Shown here piece by piece: positions 28,398-37,700 of a DNA stretch of 64,000 bases; the stretch's first letter is position 1, and each line of letters opens with the position of its first letter. Source of the DNA: Variovorax sp. PBL-H6. Lineage in GTDB: Bacteria > Pseudomonadota > Gammaproteobacteria > Burkholderiales > Burkholderiaceae_C. The notes beneath the pieces are model-generated. The model saw nothing but the letters and a program-made list of their open reading frames with translations, was not told the origin of the DNA and did no database searches. Position numbers and translations under genes: made by a program. The stretch lies in the NCBI RefSeq assembly GCF_901827155.1, contig NZ_LR594659.1, positions 496,001 to 560,000 on the forward strand, read 5' to 3'.

Positions 28398-29467
28398 GCC
28401 GCACGGCCGCTCCAGTGAGCACCGCTCCCTCTTCTGGTTTCGCGGCCACGGCCTTGCGGCACCGGCTCGTTTGGCCGCTGCTCACGTTGGCACTGCTGCT
28501 CGCGCTCAACGCGGCATTCAACCCCGGCTTCCTGCGCCTCGAGTGGCGCGACGGCCATCTCTACGGCAGCCTGATCGACATCCTCAACCGCGCGGCGCCT
28601 CTCGTGCTGGTCTCGCTGGGCATGACGCTGGTGATCGCGACGCGCGGCATCGACATCTCGGTGGGCGCGGTGGTCGCCATCGCGGCGGCGCTCGCGGCCT
28701 GGATGATCGGCGGCTCCGTCTCGGGCAACGTCAGCCGCTTTCCGATGCCGGTGGCCATCGCCTCGGCCATCGGCGTGGCCCTGGTTTGCGGGTTGTGGAA
28801 CGGCCTGCTGGTCGCACGCGTGGGCATGCAGCCCATCATCGCCACGCTGATCCTGATGGTGGCGGGCCGCGGCATCGCGCAGCTCATCACCGGTGGACAG
28901 ATCATCACCATCTACTACCAGCCCTTCTTCTTCCTGGGCAGCGGCTACCTGCTGGGCTTGCCGTTCTCGCTTTTCGTCGCGGCGATGGTGTTCATCGTGC
29001 TCTATCTCGCGCTCACGCGCACCGCGCTCGGCCTGTTCATCCAGGCGGTGGGCATCAACCCGACGGCGGCGCGCGTGGCCGGTGTGCAAGCGCGCCGCCT
29101 GGTCGTGGGCGCGTATGCCTTCTGCGGCGCATGCGCGGGCGTCGCGGGGCTCTTGATCAGCTCGAACGTGAAGAGCGCGGACGGCAACAACGCCGGCCAG
29201 CTGCTCGAGCTCGACGCGATCCTGGCCGTCACGCTGGGCGGTACCGCGCTTACCGGCGGGCGATTCAGCCTGGTGGGCAGCGTGATCGGCGCGCTCATCA
29301 TCCAGACGCTGACCTATGCGATCTACTCGCTGGGCGTACCGCCCGAGATCAACCTGGTTGTGAAGGCGGCGGTGGTGTTCGCAGTGATGCTGCTGCAGTC
29401 GCCGGAGTTCCGTGCTGCAGTCGGCAGCCTGGCGCGGCGCCCGGCGCTCGAAGGAGCGGACCGATGA
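28394..29467 (+). CDS. ytfT: sugar ABC transporter permease, YtfT-like
   Basis: 357 residues with about ten membrane helices. Conserved YtfT stretches are DILNRAAPLVLVSLGMTLVI, ATRGIDISVGAVVAIAAALA, ATLILMVAGRGIAQLITGGQ and GNNAGQLLELDAILAVTLGG. It forms a heterodimeric channel with YjfF, whose start overlaps its stop by 4 nt. Confidence 0.9.
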   Translation: MSRTAAPVSTAPSSGFAATALRHRLVWPLLTLALLLALNAAFNPGFLRLEWRDGHLYGSLIDILNRAAPLVLVSLGMTLVIATRGIDISVGAVVAIAAALAAWMIGGSVSGNVSRFPMPVAIASAIGVALVCGLWNGLLVARVGMQPIIATLILMVAGRGIAQLITGGQIITIYYQPFFFLGSGYLLGLPFSLFVAAMVFIVLYLALTRTALGLFIQAVGINPTAARVAGVQARRLVVGAYAFCGACAGVAGLLISSNVKSADGNNAGQLLELDAILAVTLGGTALTGGRFSLVGSVIGALIIQTLTYAIYSLGVPPEINLVVKAAVVFAVMLLQSPEFRAAVGSLARRPALEGADR

Positions 29468-30492
29468 GCGCTGTGATGCGAGAGCACGAGACGGCCGTGC
29501 CCGGTGCAGCGGCCGGCACGACACGGCACCCGCGCTTCAACCCCAAGTACCTGCCGCTGGCCGCCACCATCTCGCTTTTCGTCGGGATGGCCGCGCTCGG
29601 CTCGGTGCTCTACGACGGCTTCTTCTCGGCGCAGGTCTTCCTCAACCTGCTGATCGACAACGCCTTCCTGATCGTGGTGGCCGTCGGCATGAGCTTCGTG
29701 ATCCTGTCGGGCGGCATCGACCTGTCGGTGGGATCGGTCATCGCGCTGACGACCATGGTTTCGGCGTCGCTGGTCGAGAAGCAGGGCTGGCACCCCGCTG
29801 CGGTGATCCCGCTGGTGCTGCTGATGGGCACGGCCTTCGGCGGGGTGATGGGCGTGCTGATCGAGCGCTTCCGGCTGCAGCCCTTCATCGTCACGCTCGC
29901 GGGCATGTTCCTGGCACGCGGGCTCTGCTACCTGATCAGCATCGATTCGATCAGCATCACCAACGAGCTCTATTCGTCCGTTTCCCAGCTGCGCATTCCG
30001 GTGGGCTTCGGGGCTTCGCTGTCGGTCAGCGCCTTGATCGCCCTGGCGGTGCTGGTGCTCGCGGTGTTCGTCGCCCACTGGACGCCCTTCGGCCGCACCG
30101 TCTACGCGATCGGCGGGAGCGAGCACTCGGCGATGCTGATGGGCTTGCCGGTGCGCTCCACGCTCGTCGGGGTGTATGCGCTCTCGGGCTTCTGCTCGGC
30201 GCTGGCGGGCGTGATCTTCACCTTCTACATGCTCTCGGGCTATGGGCTGCACGCGATGGGGCTGGAGCTCGACGCCATCGCGGCCGTAGTGATCGGCGGC
30301 ACGCTGCTGACCGGCGGCGTGGGTTATGTGGCCGGCACGCTGTTCGGCGTGCTCACGCTCGGAATCATCCAGACGCTGATCGCCTTCGACGGCACGCTGA
30401 GCTCCTGGTGGACGCGCATCGTCGTGGGCGCTCTGCTCTTCTTCTTCTGCCTGCTGCAGCGCTTCTTCACGGCGCGCGCGCCGCGGCGCTGA
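29464..30492 (+). CDS. yjfF: sugar ABC transporter permease, YjfF-like
   Basis: 342 residues and polytopic, with [39 protein letters not shown] and YGLHAMGLELDAIAAVVIGG, matching YjfF. It completes the YtfQRT-YjfF importer. It ends 35 nt before the aldonate dehydratase gene, so import and catabolism are likely on one transcript. Confidence 0.9.
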   Translation: MSAVMREHETAVPGAAAGTTRHPRFNPKYLPLAATISLFVGMAALGSVLYDGFFSAQVFLNLLIDNAFLIVVAVGMSFVILSGGIDLSVGSVIALTTMVSASLVEKQGWHPAAVIPLVLLMGTAFGGVMGVLIERFRLQPFIVTLAGMFLARGLCYLISIDSISITNELYSSVSQLRIPVGFGASLSVSALIALAVLVLAVFVAHWTPFGRTVYAIGGSEHSAMLMGLPVRSTLVGVYALSGFCSALAGVIFTFYMLSGYGLHAMGLELDAIAAVVIGGTLLTGGVGYVAGTLFGVLTLGIIQTLIAFDGTLSSWWTRIVVGALLFFFCLLQRFFTARAPRR

Positions 30493-30527
30493 GCCTCTTC
30501 CACCACCGTTCCCGAGAAAGCCCGCCC

Positions 30528-32285
30528 ATGCCGGATGCTCCCAAGAAACTACGTTCCGCCCAATGGTTCGGCCCGGCCGACAAGAACGGCTTCATGTACC
30601 GCAGCTGGATGAAGAACCAGGGCATTCCGGACCACGAGTTCGACGGCCGGCCCATTGTCGGCATCTGCAACACCTGGTCGGAGCTCACGCCGTGCAACGC
30701 GCACTTCCGCAAGATTGCCGAGCATGTGAAGCGCGGCATCTCGGAGGCCGGCGGCTTCCCGGTGGAGTTCCCGGTGTTTTCCAATGGCGAGTCGAACCTG
30801 CGGCCGACTGCGATGTTCACGCGCAATCTTGCGAGCATGGACGTGGAGGAGGCGATCCGCGGCAACCCGATCGATGCGGTGGTGCTGCTCACGGGTTGCG
30901 ACAAGACCACGCCTGCGCTGCTGATGGGCGCGGCCAGCTGCGACATCCCTGCGATCGTTGTGACCGGCGGGCCGATGCTCAACGGCAAGCTCGAGGGACG
31001 CAACATCGGCTCGGGGACGGCGGTGTGGCAGCTGCACGAGTCGTTGAAGGCGGGCGAGATCGACCTGCACCACTTTCTCGCGGCCGAAGGCGGCATGTCG
31101 CGCTCGGCCGGCACCTGCAACACCATGGGCACGGCCTCGACCATGGCCTGCATGGCGGAGGCGCTGGGCACATCGCTGCCGCACAACGCGGCGATCCCGG
31201 CGGTCGATGCGCGCCGCTACGTGCTGGCGCAGATGTCGGGCGCGCGTGCGGTCGCCATGGCGCGCGAGGGCCTGACGCTGTCGAAGATCCTCACGCGCGA
31301 AGCCTTCGAGAACGCCATCCGCGTGAATGCGGCGATCGGCGGATCGACCAACGCGGTGATCCACCTCAAGGCCATCGCCGGGCGCATCGGCGTCGAACTG
31401 GCGCTGGAAGACTGGACCCGCATCGGCCGCGGCACGCCGACCATCGTCGACCTGCTGCCTTCGGGGCGCTTCCTCATGGAGGAGTTCTATTACGCGGGTG
31501 GCCTGCCCGCGGTGCTGCGCCGGCTGGGCGAGGCGGGGCTGCTGCCGCATCCGGGCGCGCTCACCGTCAACGGCCGCACGCTGTGGGACAACGTGCGCGA
31601 GGCGCCCAGCTACGACGACGAGGTGATCCGCCCGCTCGACCGGCCGCTGATGGACGACGGCAGCATCCGCATCCTGCGCGGCAACCTGTCGCCGCGCGGC
31701 GCGGTGCTCAAGCCCTCCGCCGCCACGCCCGAACTGCTGCAGCACCGGGGGCGTGCGGTGGTGTTCGAGGACTTCGACCATTACAAGCAGCGCATCGACG
31801 ACGAGTCCTTGGACGTCGACGCGAGCTCGGTGCTGGTGATGAAGAACTGCGGCCCCCGCGGCTATCCCGGCATGGCCGAGGTCGGCAACATGGGCCTGCC
31901 GCCCAAGCTGCTGCGCCAGGGTGTCAAGGACATGGTGCGCATCTCCGACGCGCGCATGAGCGGCACCGCCTACGGCACGGTGGTGCTGCATGTCGCGCCC
32001 GAGGCCGCGGCAGGCGGTCCGCTTGCGGCGGTGCGCGATGGCGACTGGATTGAGCTGGACTGCGAAGGGGGGCGCCTGCACCTGGATATCAGCGACGAGG
32101 AACTCGCCGCTCGCCTGGCCGCGCTGGCGGCGTCGGCCGAACGGACCGACGAGCCGCCCGCCGCCAAGGCACGGGGCGGCTACCGGCGCCTGTACATCGA
32201 CCATGTGCTGCAGGCCGACGAGGGATGCGACTTCGACTTCCTGGTGGGCTGCCGCGGTGCCGAGGTGCCGCGGCACTCGCACTGA
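30528..32285 (+). CDS. araC: L-arabonate dehydratase (IlvD/Edd family)
   Basis: 585 residues. Iron-sulfur ligands are Cys56 (SELTPCNAH), Cys124 (LLTGCDKTTPA) and Cys197 (AGTCNTMGTAS), the pattern of pentonate dehydratases with a [2Fe-2S] cluster, and the Mg-binding lysine follows Cys124 in CDKTT. The C-terminal domain has CGPRGYPGMAEVG and SDARMSGTAYGTVVLH. It removes water from L-arabonate, or a related sugar acid such as D-fuconate or D-galactonate, to give a 2-keto-3-deoxy acid. The order importer, dehydratase, second dehydratase supports the pentose route. The symbol follows Azospirillum usage and is not the AraC regulator. Confidence 0.88.
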   Translation: MPDAPKKLRSAQWFGPADKNGFMYRSWMKNQGIPDHEFDGRPIVGICNTWSELTPCNAHFRKIAEHVKRGISEAGGFPVEFPVFSNGESNLRPTAMFTRNLASMDVEEAIRGNPIDAVVLLTGCDKTTPALLMGAASCDIPAIVVTGGPMLNGKLEGRNIGSGTAVWQLHESLKAGEIDLHHFLAAEGGMSRSAGTCNTMGTASTMACMAEALGTSLPHNAAIPAVDARRYVLAQMSGARAVAMAREGLTLSKILTREAFENAIRVNAAIGGSTNAVIHLKAIAGRIGVELALEDWTRIGRGTPTIVDLLPSGRFLMEEFYYAGGLPAVLRRLGEAGLLPHPGALTVNGRTLWDNVREAPSYDDEVIRPLDRPLMDDGSIRILRGNLSPRGAVLKPSAATPELLQHRGRAVVFEDFDHYKQRIDDESLDVDASSVLVMKNCGPRGYPGMAEVGNMGLPPKLLRQGVKDMVRISDARMSGTAYGTVVLHVAPEAAAGGPLAAVRDGDWIELDCEGGRLHLDISDEELAARLAALAASAERTDEPPAAKARGGYRRLYIDHVLQADEGCDFDFLVGCRGAEVPRHSH

Positions 32286-32327
32286 CTTTCCGATCGCTTC
32301 GATCGGCCTCTTCTCCGTGGAGCCAGC

Positions 32328-33254
32328 ATGACCCTCGACAACCCCCGCCATCGCGGCATCTATCCCGTCGCGCCTACCACCTTCACCGAATCCGGCGAGC
32401 TCGACCTCGAGAGCCAGAAGCGCTGCATCGACTTCATGATCGACGCCGGCTCGGACGGCATCTGCATCCTGGCGAACTTCTCCGAGCAGTTCCTGCTATC
32501 GGACGAGGAGCGCGAGGTGCTCACGCGCGCCGTGCTCGAACATGTCGCGGGCCGTGTGCCGGTGATCGTCACCACCACGCACACCAGCACCCGCGTCTGC
32601 GCCGAGCGCAGTCGCCGTGCGCAGGACATGGGCGCTGCCATGGTGATGGTGATGCCGCCCTACCACGGCGCCACCTTCCGCTGCATCGAGCCGCAGATCC
32701 AGCAGTTCTATGCGCGCCTGTCGGACGCCATCGACATCCCCATCATGATCCAGGATGCGCCGGCGAGCGGCACGCCGCTGTCGGCTTCGTTCCTCGCGCG
32801 CCTGGCCGTGGAGATCGAGCATGTCGCCTACTTCAAGATCGAGACTGCGGGTGCCGCATCGAAGCTGCGGGAGCTGATCCGCCTGGGTGGCCAGGCGATC
32901 GAGGGGCCTTGGGATGGCGAAGAGGCGATCACGCTGCTGCCCGACCTGGACGCCGGCGCCACGGGGTCGATGACGGGCGGGGGCTATCCCGATGGCATCC
33001 GCCCCATCATCGAGGCACATCGCAACGGAGACCGCGAGCGGGCCTATGCGCTCTACGAGCGTTGGCTGCCGCTGATCAACTACGAGAACCGGCAGGCGGG
33101 CTTCCTGGCCGCCAAGGCGCTGATGAAGGAGGGCGGCGTGATCGCCTGCGAGGCGCCGCGCCACCCGTGGCCGGCGCTGCATCCGGAGACGCGCAAGGGG
33201 CTGATCGAGACGGCCAGGCGGCTCGATCCGATGGTGCTGCGCTGGGGGCGTTGA
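32328..33254 (+). CDS. araD: L-2-keto-3-deoxyarabonate dehydratase (DapA family)
   Basis: 308 residues of the DHDPS/NAL TIM-barrel class I aldolase fold. It begins HRGIYPVAPTTFTESGELD and has VMVMPPYHGATF for the tyrosine and Lys170 (YFKIETAG) as the Schiff-base lysine. In this context it should dehydrate 2-keto-3-deoxyarabonate to alpha-ketoglutarate semialdehyde, the substrate of the enzyme at 20360. It lies 42 nt after the arabonate dehydratase. Aldolase activity instead of dehydratase activity is the main alternative. The symbol follows Azospirillum usage. Confidence 0.85.
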   Translation: MTLDNPRHRGIYPVAPTTFTESGELDLESQKRCIDFMIDAGSDGICILANFSEQFLLSDEEREVLTRAVLEHVAGRVPVIVTTTHTSTRVCAERSRRAQDMGAAMVMVMPPYHGATFRCIEPQIQQFYARLSDAIDIPIMIQDAPASGTPLSASFLARLAVEIEHVAYFKIETAGAASKLRELIRLGGQAIEGPWDGEEAITLLPDLDAGATGSMTGGGYPDGIRPIIEAHRNGDRERAYALYERWLPLINYENRQAGFLAAKALMKEGGVIACEAPRHPWPALHPETRKGLIETARRLDPMVLRWGR

Positions 33255-33297
33255 CGGAGAAACGTGGCGCGATAGCATGCGCGCGAAAGGACGCGAC

Positions 33298-34026
33298 GTG
33301 ACTTATCAGCTCCACTACTGGCCCACCATCCAGGGCCGCGGCGAATTCGTGCGGCTCGCACTCGAGGCGGCCGGCGCCGAGTACGTCGACGTTGCGCGCG
33401 AGCCGGCGGGCCGGGGCGGCGGCGAGGCGGCCTTGGGACGGCGGCTGAGCGATCTTGACAATCCGCGCGCTTCCTTCGCGCCGCCCTTCCTGGTCGACGG
33501 CGACATCGTGGTCGGCCAGACGGCCGCGATCCTCCTGTACCTGGGCCCGCGCCTCGGGTTGGCCGGCACCGGCGAGCGTGACGCCCTCTGGACGCACCAG
33601 TTGCAGCTCACCATTGCCGACGTCGTGGCCGAAGCGCACGACGCGCACCACCCGATTTCCGTCGGCGACTACTACGAGGACCAGCGCGAGGCCGCGCAGG
33701 CGCGCGCCAAGTGCTTCCGCGAGGAGCGGATTCCGAAGTACCTGGACTGGTTCGAGCGCGTGTTGCAACGCAACCCGGCGGGCGACCTGCACCTGGTGGG
33801 GGACAGCCTGACCTACGCCGACCTCTCGCTGTTCCAGCTGGTGGCGGGCCTGCGTTACGCCTTCCCGAAGGCGACGTCGCGGGCGCTGGCGCGTACGCCG
33901 GCTGTGGTCAAGCTGCACGCGAACATCGCGCGACGGCAGCGGGTGCGTGAGTACCTACAGAGTGCACGGCGCATCGCATTCAATGAGGAGGGCATTTTCA
34001 GATGCTATCCGGAGTTGGATGGTTGA
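33298..34026 (+). CDS. glutathione S-transferase family protein
   Basis: 242 residues from GTG 33298 with AAAGGA upstream. The N-terminal thioredoxin-like domain begins YQLHYWPTIQGRGEFVRLAL and includes APPFLVDGDIVVGQTAAILLYL, where GQTAAI is the glutathione-contact segment. The C-terminal helical domain has VGDSLTYADLSLFQLVAGLR, the N-capping-box region of GSTs. It is the last gene of the sugar operon direction. Its link to sugar use is unclear; it may be independent. Confidence 0.85.
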   Translation: MTYQLHYWPTIQGRGEFVRLALEAAGAEYVDVAREPAGRGGGEAALGRRLSDLDNPRASFAPPFLVDGDIVVGQTAAILLYLGPRLGLAGTGERDALWTHQLQLTIADVVAEAHDAHHPISVGDYYEDQREAAQARAKCFREERIPKYLDWFERVLQRNPAGDLHLVGDSLTYADLSLFQLVAGLRYAFPKATSRALARTPAVVKLHANIARRQRVREYLQSARRIAFNEEGIFRCYPELDG

Positions 34027-34056
34027 TGTGACCGGAGCGGCCGTTGGGCTCAACGA

Positions 34057-34204
34057 CTACCTCGATATCAAGGGCTCCACGAGTCCCCGCACAACTTCGC
34101 GCCGCCTGTCATCGACCCGCGTCGGCGTAACTCCGCGCCCCTGGATTTGGCCGAGTGAGTGCCCCGTGAAATCCCGTCCGTCAATTCTTACCGGCTCGCG
34201 AATT
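34057..34204 (-). pseudogene. decayed Rhs/CDI toxin-tail remnant
   Basis: On the minus strand the frame ending at TAG 34059-34057 reads VRIDGRDFTGHSLGQIQGRG then VTPTRV before losing family character. FTGHxLxQxQxRGVTP is a recurring C-terminal motif of polymorphic Rhs and CDI toxins. There is no start codon, and the motif is followed by apparent frame decay. It lies downstream of the intact rhs and immunity genes in the same direction, as expected for a displaced orphan tip. The remaining bases of the 34027-34335 gap hold the tiny ORF listed next. Confidence 0.45.
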
Positions 34205-34207
34205 GGT

Positions 34208-34339
34208 TCAGGGTGAGCACACCAACCCTCGTGCGATTGTGACGATCCGTTCTGGATGATCCTCTATGATCGTTGCGCCGCCTTTGACGTGTCCTACCGA
34301 TTGATCGCTATAGATGTGGACGTTGAGGTTGTTCCTCAC
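34208..34339 (-). CDS. tiny ORF coupled to the Rhs immunity gene, 43 aa
   Basis: The GTG at 34339 overlaps the stop of the upstream gene in the sequence ATGTGAGG. The frame reads VRNNLNVHIYSDQSVGHVKG then GATIIEDHPERIVTIARG and stops at 34208. It has no GC-skewed codon pattern and resembles no family I know. It may be a real coupled peptide, the truncated end of another immunity or toxin gene, or chance. Confidence 0.35.
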   Translation of the reverse strand: MRNNLNVHIYSDQSVGHVKGGATIIEDHPERIVTIARGLVCSP

Positions 34340-34773
34340 ATTCTGGACAGAGTCGTTTTCAGCGCATTCTCAATCCTGAAGTCTTCAGCCAGAACCAGGA
34401 TCGTTGCGCCGTAGACCGGCTCGATCTCGAGCAATGCGAGCGCTCCCTTTTGGACGCGAGTCAGTTTCTCTCGAAGAGCAGGCCATTCCAAGTCCAACGC
34501 GCTCGGCTCTTCCCCCCGCATCAAGAAGAACAAGCGTCGCGCAATCTCAAGGTCTTCGCCATTGCTGGCGTTCGCCTCGTATCGGCGCACTCGATCAACA
34601 ATGTTCGAGAGCCGCATTTCATTCACAACGAAATCATCGACGCCTGTCGCTACGATTCGCACTCGGTCCTTGCTTTCCCAGGCGCATGTCAACTCAATGC
34701 AGATTTTGTTGCACACCGAATCAACGTAGACGGCGTCGATAGTCGCCTCAACCAAAGAGTCCCAGTTACTCAT
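34336..34773 (-). CDS. candidate Rhs immunity protein
   Basis: 145 residues, soluble and acidic with mixed alpha/beta character, beginning MSNWDSLVEATIDAVYVDSV. I do not recognise the family. Position makes the case: it starts 1 nt after the rhs stop (TGACATG) on the same strand, with GGGGA as ribosome site inside the rhs end. Immunity genes of Rhs and CDI toxins occupy exactly this place and are small and acidic. It has lower GC than its neighbours, consistent with exchangeable toxin-immunity cassettes. An in-frame upstream ATG at 34851 lies inside rhs and is not preferred. Confidence 0.65.
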   Translation of the reverse strand: MSNWDSLVEATIDAVYVDSVCNKICIELTCAWESKDRVRIVATGVDDFVVNEMRLSNIVDRVRRYEANASNGEDLEIARRLFFLMRGEEPSALDLEWPALREKLTRVQKGALALLEIEPVYGATILVLAEDFRIENALKTTLSRM

Positions 34774-34774
34774 G

Positions 34775-37700
34775 TCAATCCCCTTGCTTCGGCCACGGCG
34801 AATAGTCACGCCCCGGATGCTCCCGAACTCCGTTCTGCCACTCATGGACATGGGGCCGTTCGTAGCCTTGATGTGGCTTGTCGTAGTCCCGCATTGGAAC
34901 GCCGTCTAGTCCGTATTCCCTTGTGCGGCGCTGACCTTCCTTTGTGCCTCCCGGCTCACCGCGATTGGGCACATCCTTCTCCTTGCCCGTGGAGGCCCCA
35001 TCTGCTTGGGCGTCGACTCCGTCATTAAACATCCAATTCCCAAGCGCAGCCGCTCCTTGCGCGAGGCCGTCGCGGCACGAAGGCATTGCCTGGCAGACCA
35101 GAAGGCCACCTATCACAGGCACCCCAACCACAGCAGCATTGGTCCTGATCATGTTGGGATCGGAGCCACTGCCGATGACGTAGTCCGCCGGGCCCGATCC
35201 GCTACCAGCTCCTCCAACGCCAGCAGCCAGCGCTGCTGCTTCGCTGGCTCTCAATCCGGAGGGGTCCGTCCGGTTTGCCGGGTTGTTGCCCACGTAGGCG
35301 TACAGGTTGACATCGTCTTTGTAGCCAATCGGGTCCGTCTGCAGGAACCTGCCGAGGCCCGGCAAGTAAAAGCGTGCCTTGTAGTAGTACAGCCCCAGCT
35401 CGCCGATGAGCTGCTGGCCGGTGTACCGGAACCTCGGTCCCGTCGCCGTGTTCGGCTCGCCGTAGGGCCCGTAGCTGTAGGTGCCCGTGGAGGCGCCTGT
35501 CGCATTGGCCGTGGCCACGATGCTGCCCAGGTGGTCCGCGTAGAACCAGTTCTTGGCCGTGGTGCCTGATCCTTCGTACCAGACGATCGGCTCGTCGGTG
35601 CCGGGGCCATGTACATAGCGTCGTTGCAGCGTCGTGCCCGCCGCGTCGTACTCGGCGATCAGGTTCACCACGTCGTACAGCAGGTTCGCCGTGCTGGCTC
35701 CGATCGCCGTTTGCCGCAGGCGCCCTTCCGCGTCATAGCTCAAGGTCGCTGCAGTGCCCGTCTTGCTCGCCGTCTTCAGCCGGTTGTCCAGGTCGTAGCC
35801 ATAGCTCCAGGTGCCATCGCCCGTGAGGTTGCCGTTGGCGTCGTAGCTCTGCGTTGCGCCACCCGCCGCGGTGTACTGGTTCAGCCCATTGCTGGTGTAG
35901 CTCTTCGTGCCCGCGCTTGCCCCGCTCCACTGGTACAGGTTGTTGGTCCAGGCGACGCTCTTGAGTTCTCTGACTTGGTTGCGCGTGTAGCTGTATTGCA
36001 CTTCCTGAGACGGCGAAGCGAGGAAGTTCTTCAGCGTGGCGAGTGCCCCCTGGTTGTCGTAGCTGCGCTGGATGGTGGTCCCATTGCCGAGCGTCACGGT
36101 GGTGCGCCGTCCCAGGTCGTCGTAGGCGTAGCTGGCGAGGCTGACGCTGCCGTTCTCCTGGATGACGCTCGGCCGGTTGGCCGCGTCGTAGCTGGTGGTC
36201 GTGTAGAACGCATCGGGCCACGTGGTGCGGATGCGGTTGCCCGCGGCGTCGTACTGTTGGCTCAGGGTCTTGCCGCCCGCGGTGGTGCTCGCGAGGCGCC
36301 CGGCGTTGTCCCAGGCGTAGCTGATGGCGTGCGTGCCGTTGGCGAACTGGGCCGAGGTGCGCAGCCCTCGCAGGTCGTAGCCGAACTGGACGTTGTCGGC
36401 GGTGTTGGGATAGCTGCGTGTGCTCAGGCGGTTGAGGTTGTCCCAGGCCTGAGTGACCACCTGCCCGTTGCGCCTGCGCATCGAGATGATGTTGCCGTTG
36501 GCGTCGTACGCGTTCTCCTCGTAGTCGTTCGCGTTGCCGTAGAGAGGGGTGGCCGGCAGCGGGTAGTACGTCCTGGCGAGCCGGTCGAAGCCGTCGTAGG
36601 TGTGGACGGTGAGGTTGTTCTTGGCGTCCTTGACCGAATCGACATTGCCGTTGGGCGTGTAGGTGTAGGTCGCATAAGCCTGGGCCAGTGCCGTGCCCAC
36701 GGCCTTGTTGATCGCCTGCACGGTGTCGTCGAGGTTGTAGACGGTCTCGGTGACGCGGTTGCCCCCATCGGCGGCGGCGAGGTACTGGGTCGTCCGGAAC
36801 GGCCGGTCCAGGTCGTCGTAGGCCGTGTCGGTGATGGGGACGGGAGCCGCTTCGGTCGGACAGGTCGTGGCCGCGGCGGTGACGCCCGGGCCCCAAGTCC
36901 GGGTGACCTTGCCGGTCTCGCTGTAGCGGCGGCAGCTCACGAGCCATTGAGTCCCCTGCTGCGCCGCGCTCTTGACCGCGCGGCCGTCCGCGTCATAGGC
37001 CACGCGGCTCTGCTTGCCCACCGCATCGGTGACCTGCGTAGGCCGGCGCTCAGTGTCGTAAGCCGTGGCGATCGTGTCCGCCACATCGGTGCGGGGCCCA
37101 TCGACCCCGGTAAGGTTTCCGGTCAGGTCATACGTAAAGCTGGTCGTCAGATTCAGCTTGCCGGTGCCCGCATCAACCGTGCTGGTCTGCGGCACGTACT
37201 TGTTCGCAGCGTTGTAGGTGGTGGCGGTCACCACGCTGTTGCTGGCGCTGGTCTTGACGGTCTGCGAGCTCGGCAGGTAGAAGCTCGGGAAGCCGCTCGG
37301 CGTGAAGGCGCTGTAGGCGTAGGTGGTCTGAGGTGCCACTCCGGCCGCATCGGCCGGCGCGGTGATGGCCAGCGGCAGGCCTTGCGCGGTGTAGGTGTAG
37401 GTGGTGGTTTTGCCCCGCGCGTCGATGGCGGTGGCCACCTTGTTGAAGGCGTTCTCGTAGTAGAAGCGCTGCACCCGGTTGGCCAGGCCGCTGCCGGGCT
37501 TGGCAATGCTGGTGATGCTCTGGACGTTGTGCGTGCAGCGGAACGTCGGGTTGGTGCAGGTAGCGTCGTCGTAGGCGTACTCGGTGGCGTTGCCCTCGGG
37601 GAGTTGCTTGCGGATCAGTCGCGACTGGCCGTCGTAGGTGTTGGTGGTCCAGTTGCCCGCGGGGGTGCTGAACTGAATGACATTGCCCTGCCCATCGAGA

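Noticed and set aside
30528..32285. araC as the arabinose transcriptional activator
   Set aside because: The symbol clash is only nominal; the protein is an IlvD/Edd dehydratase with three iron-sulfur cysteines.
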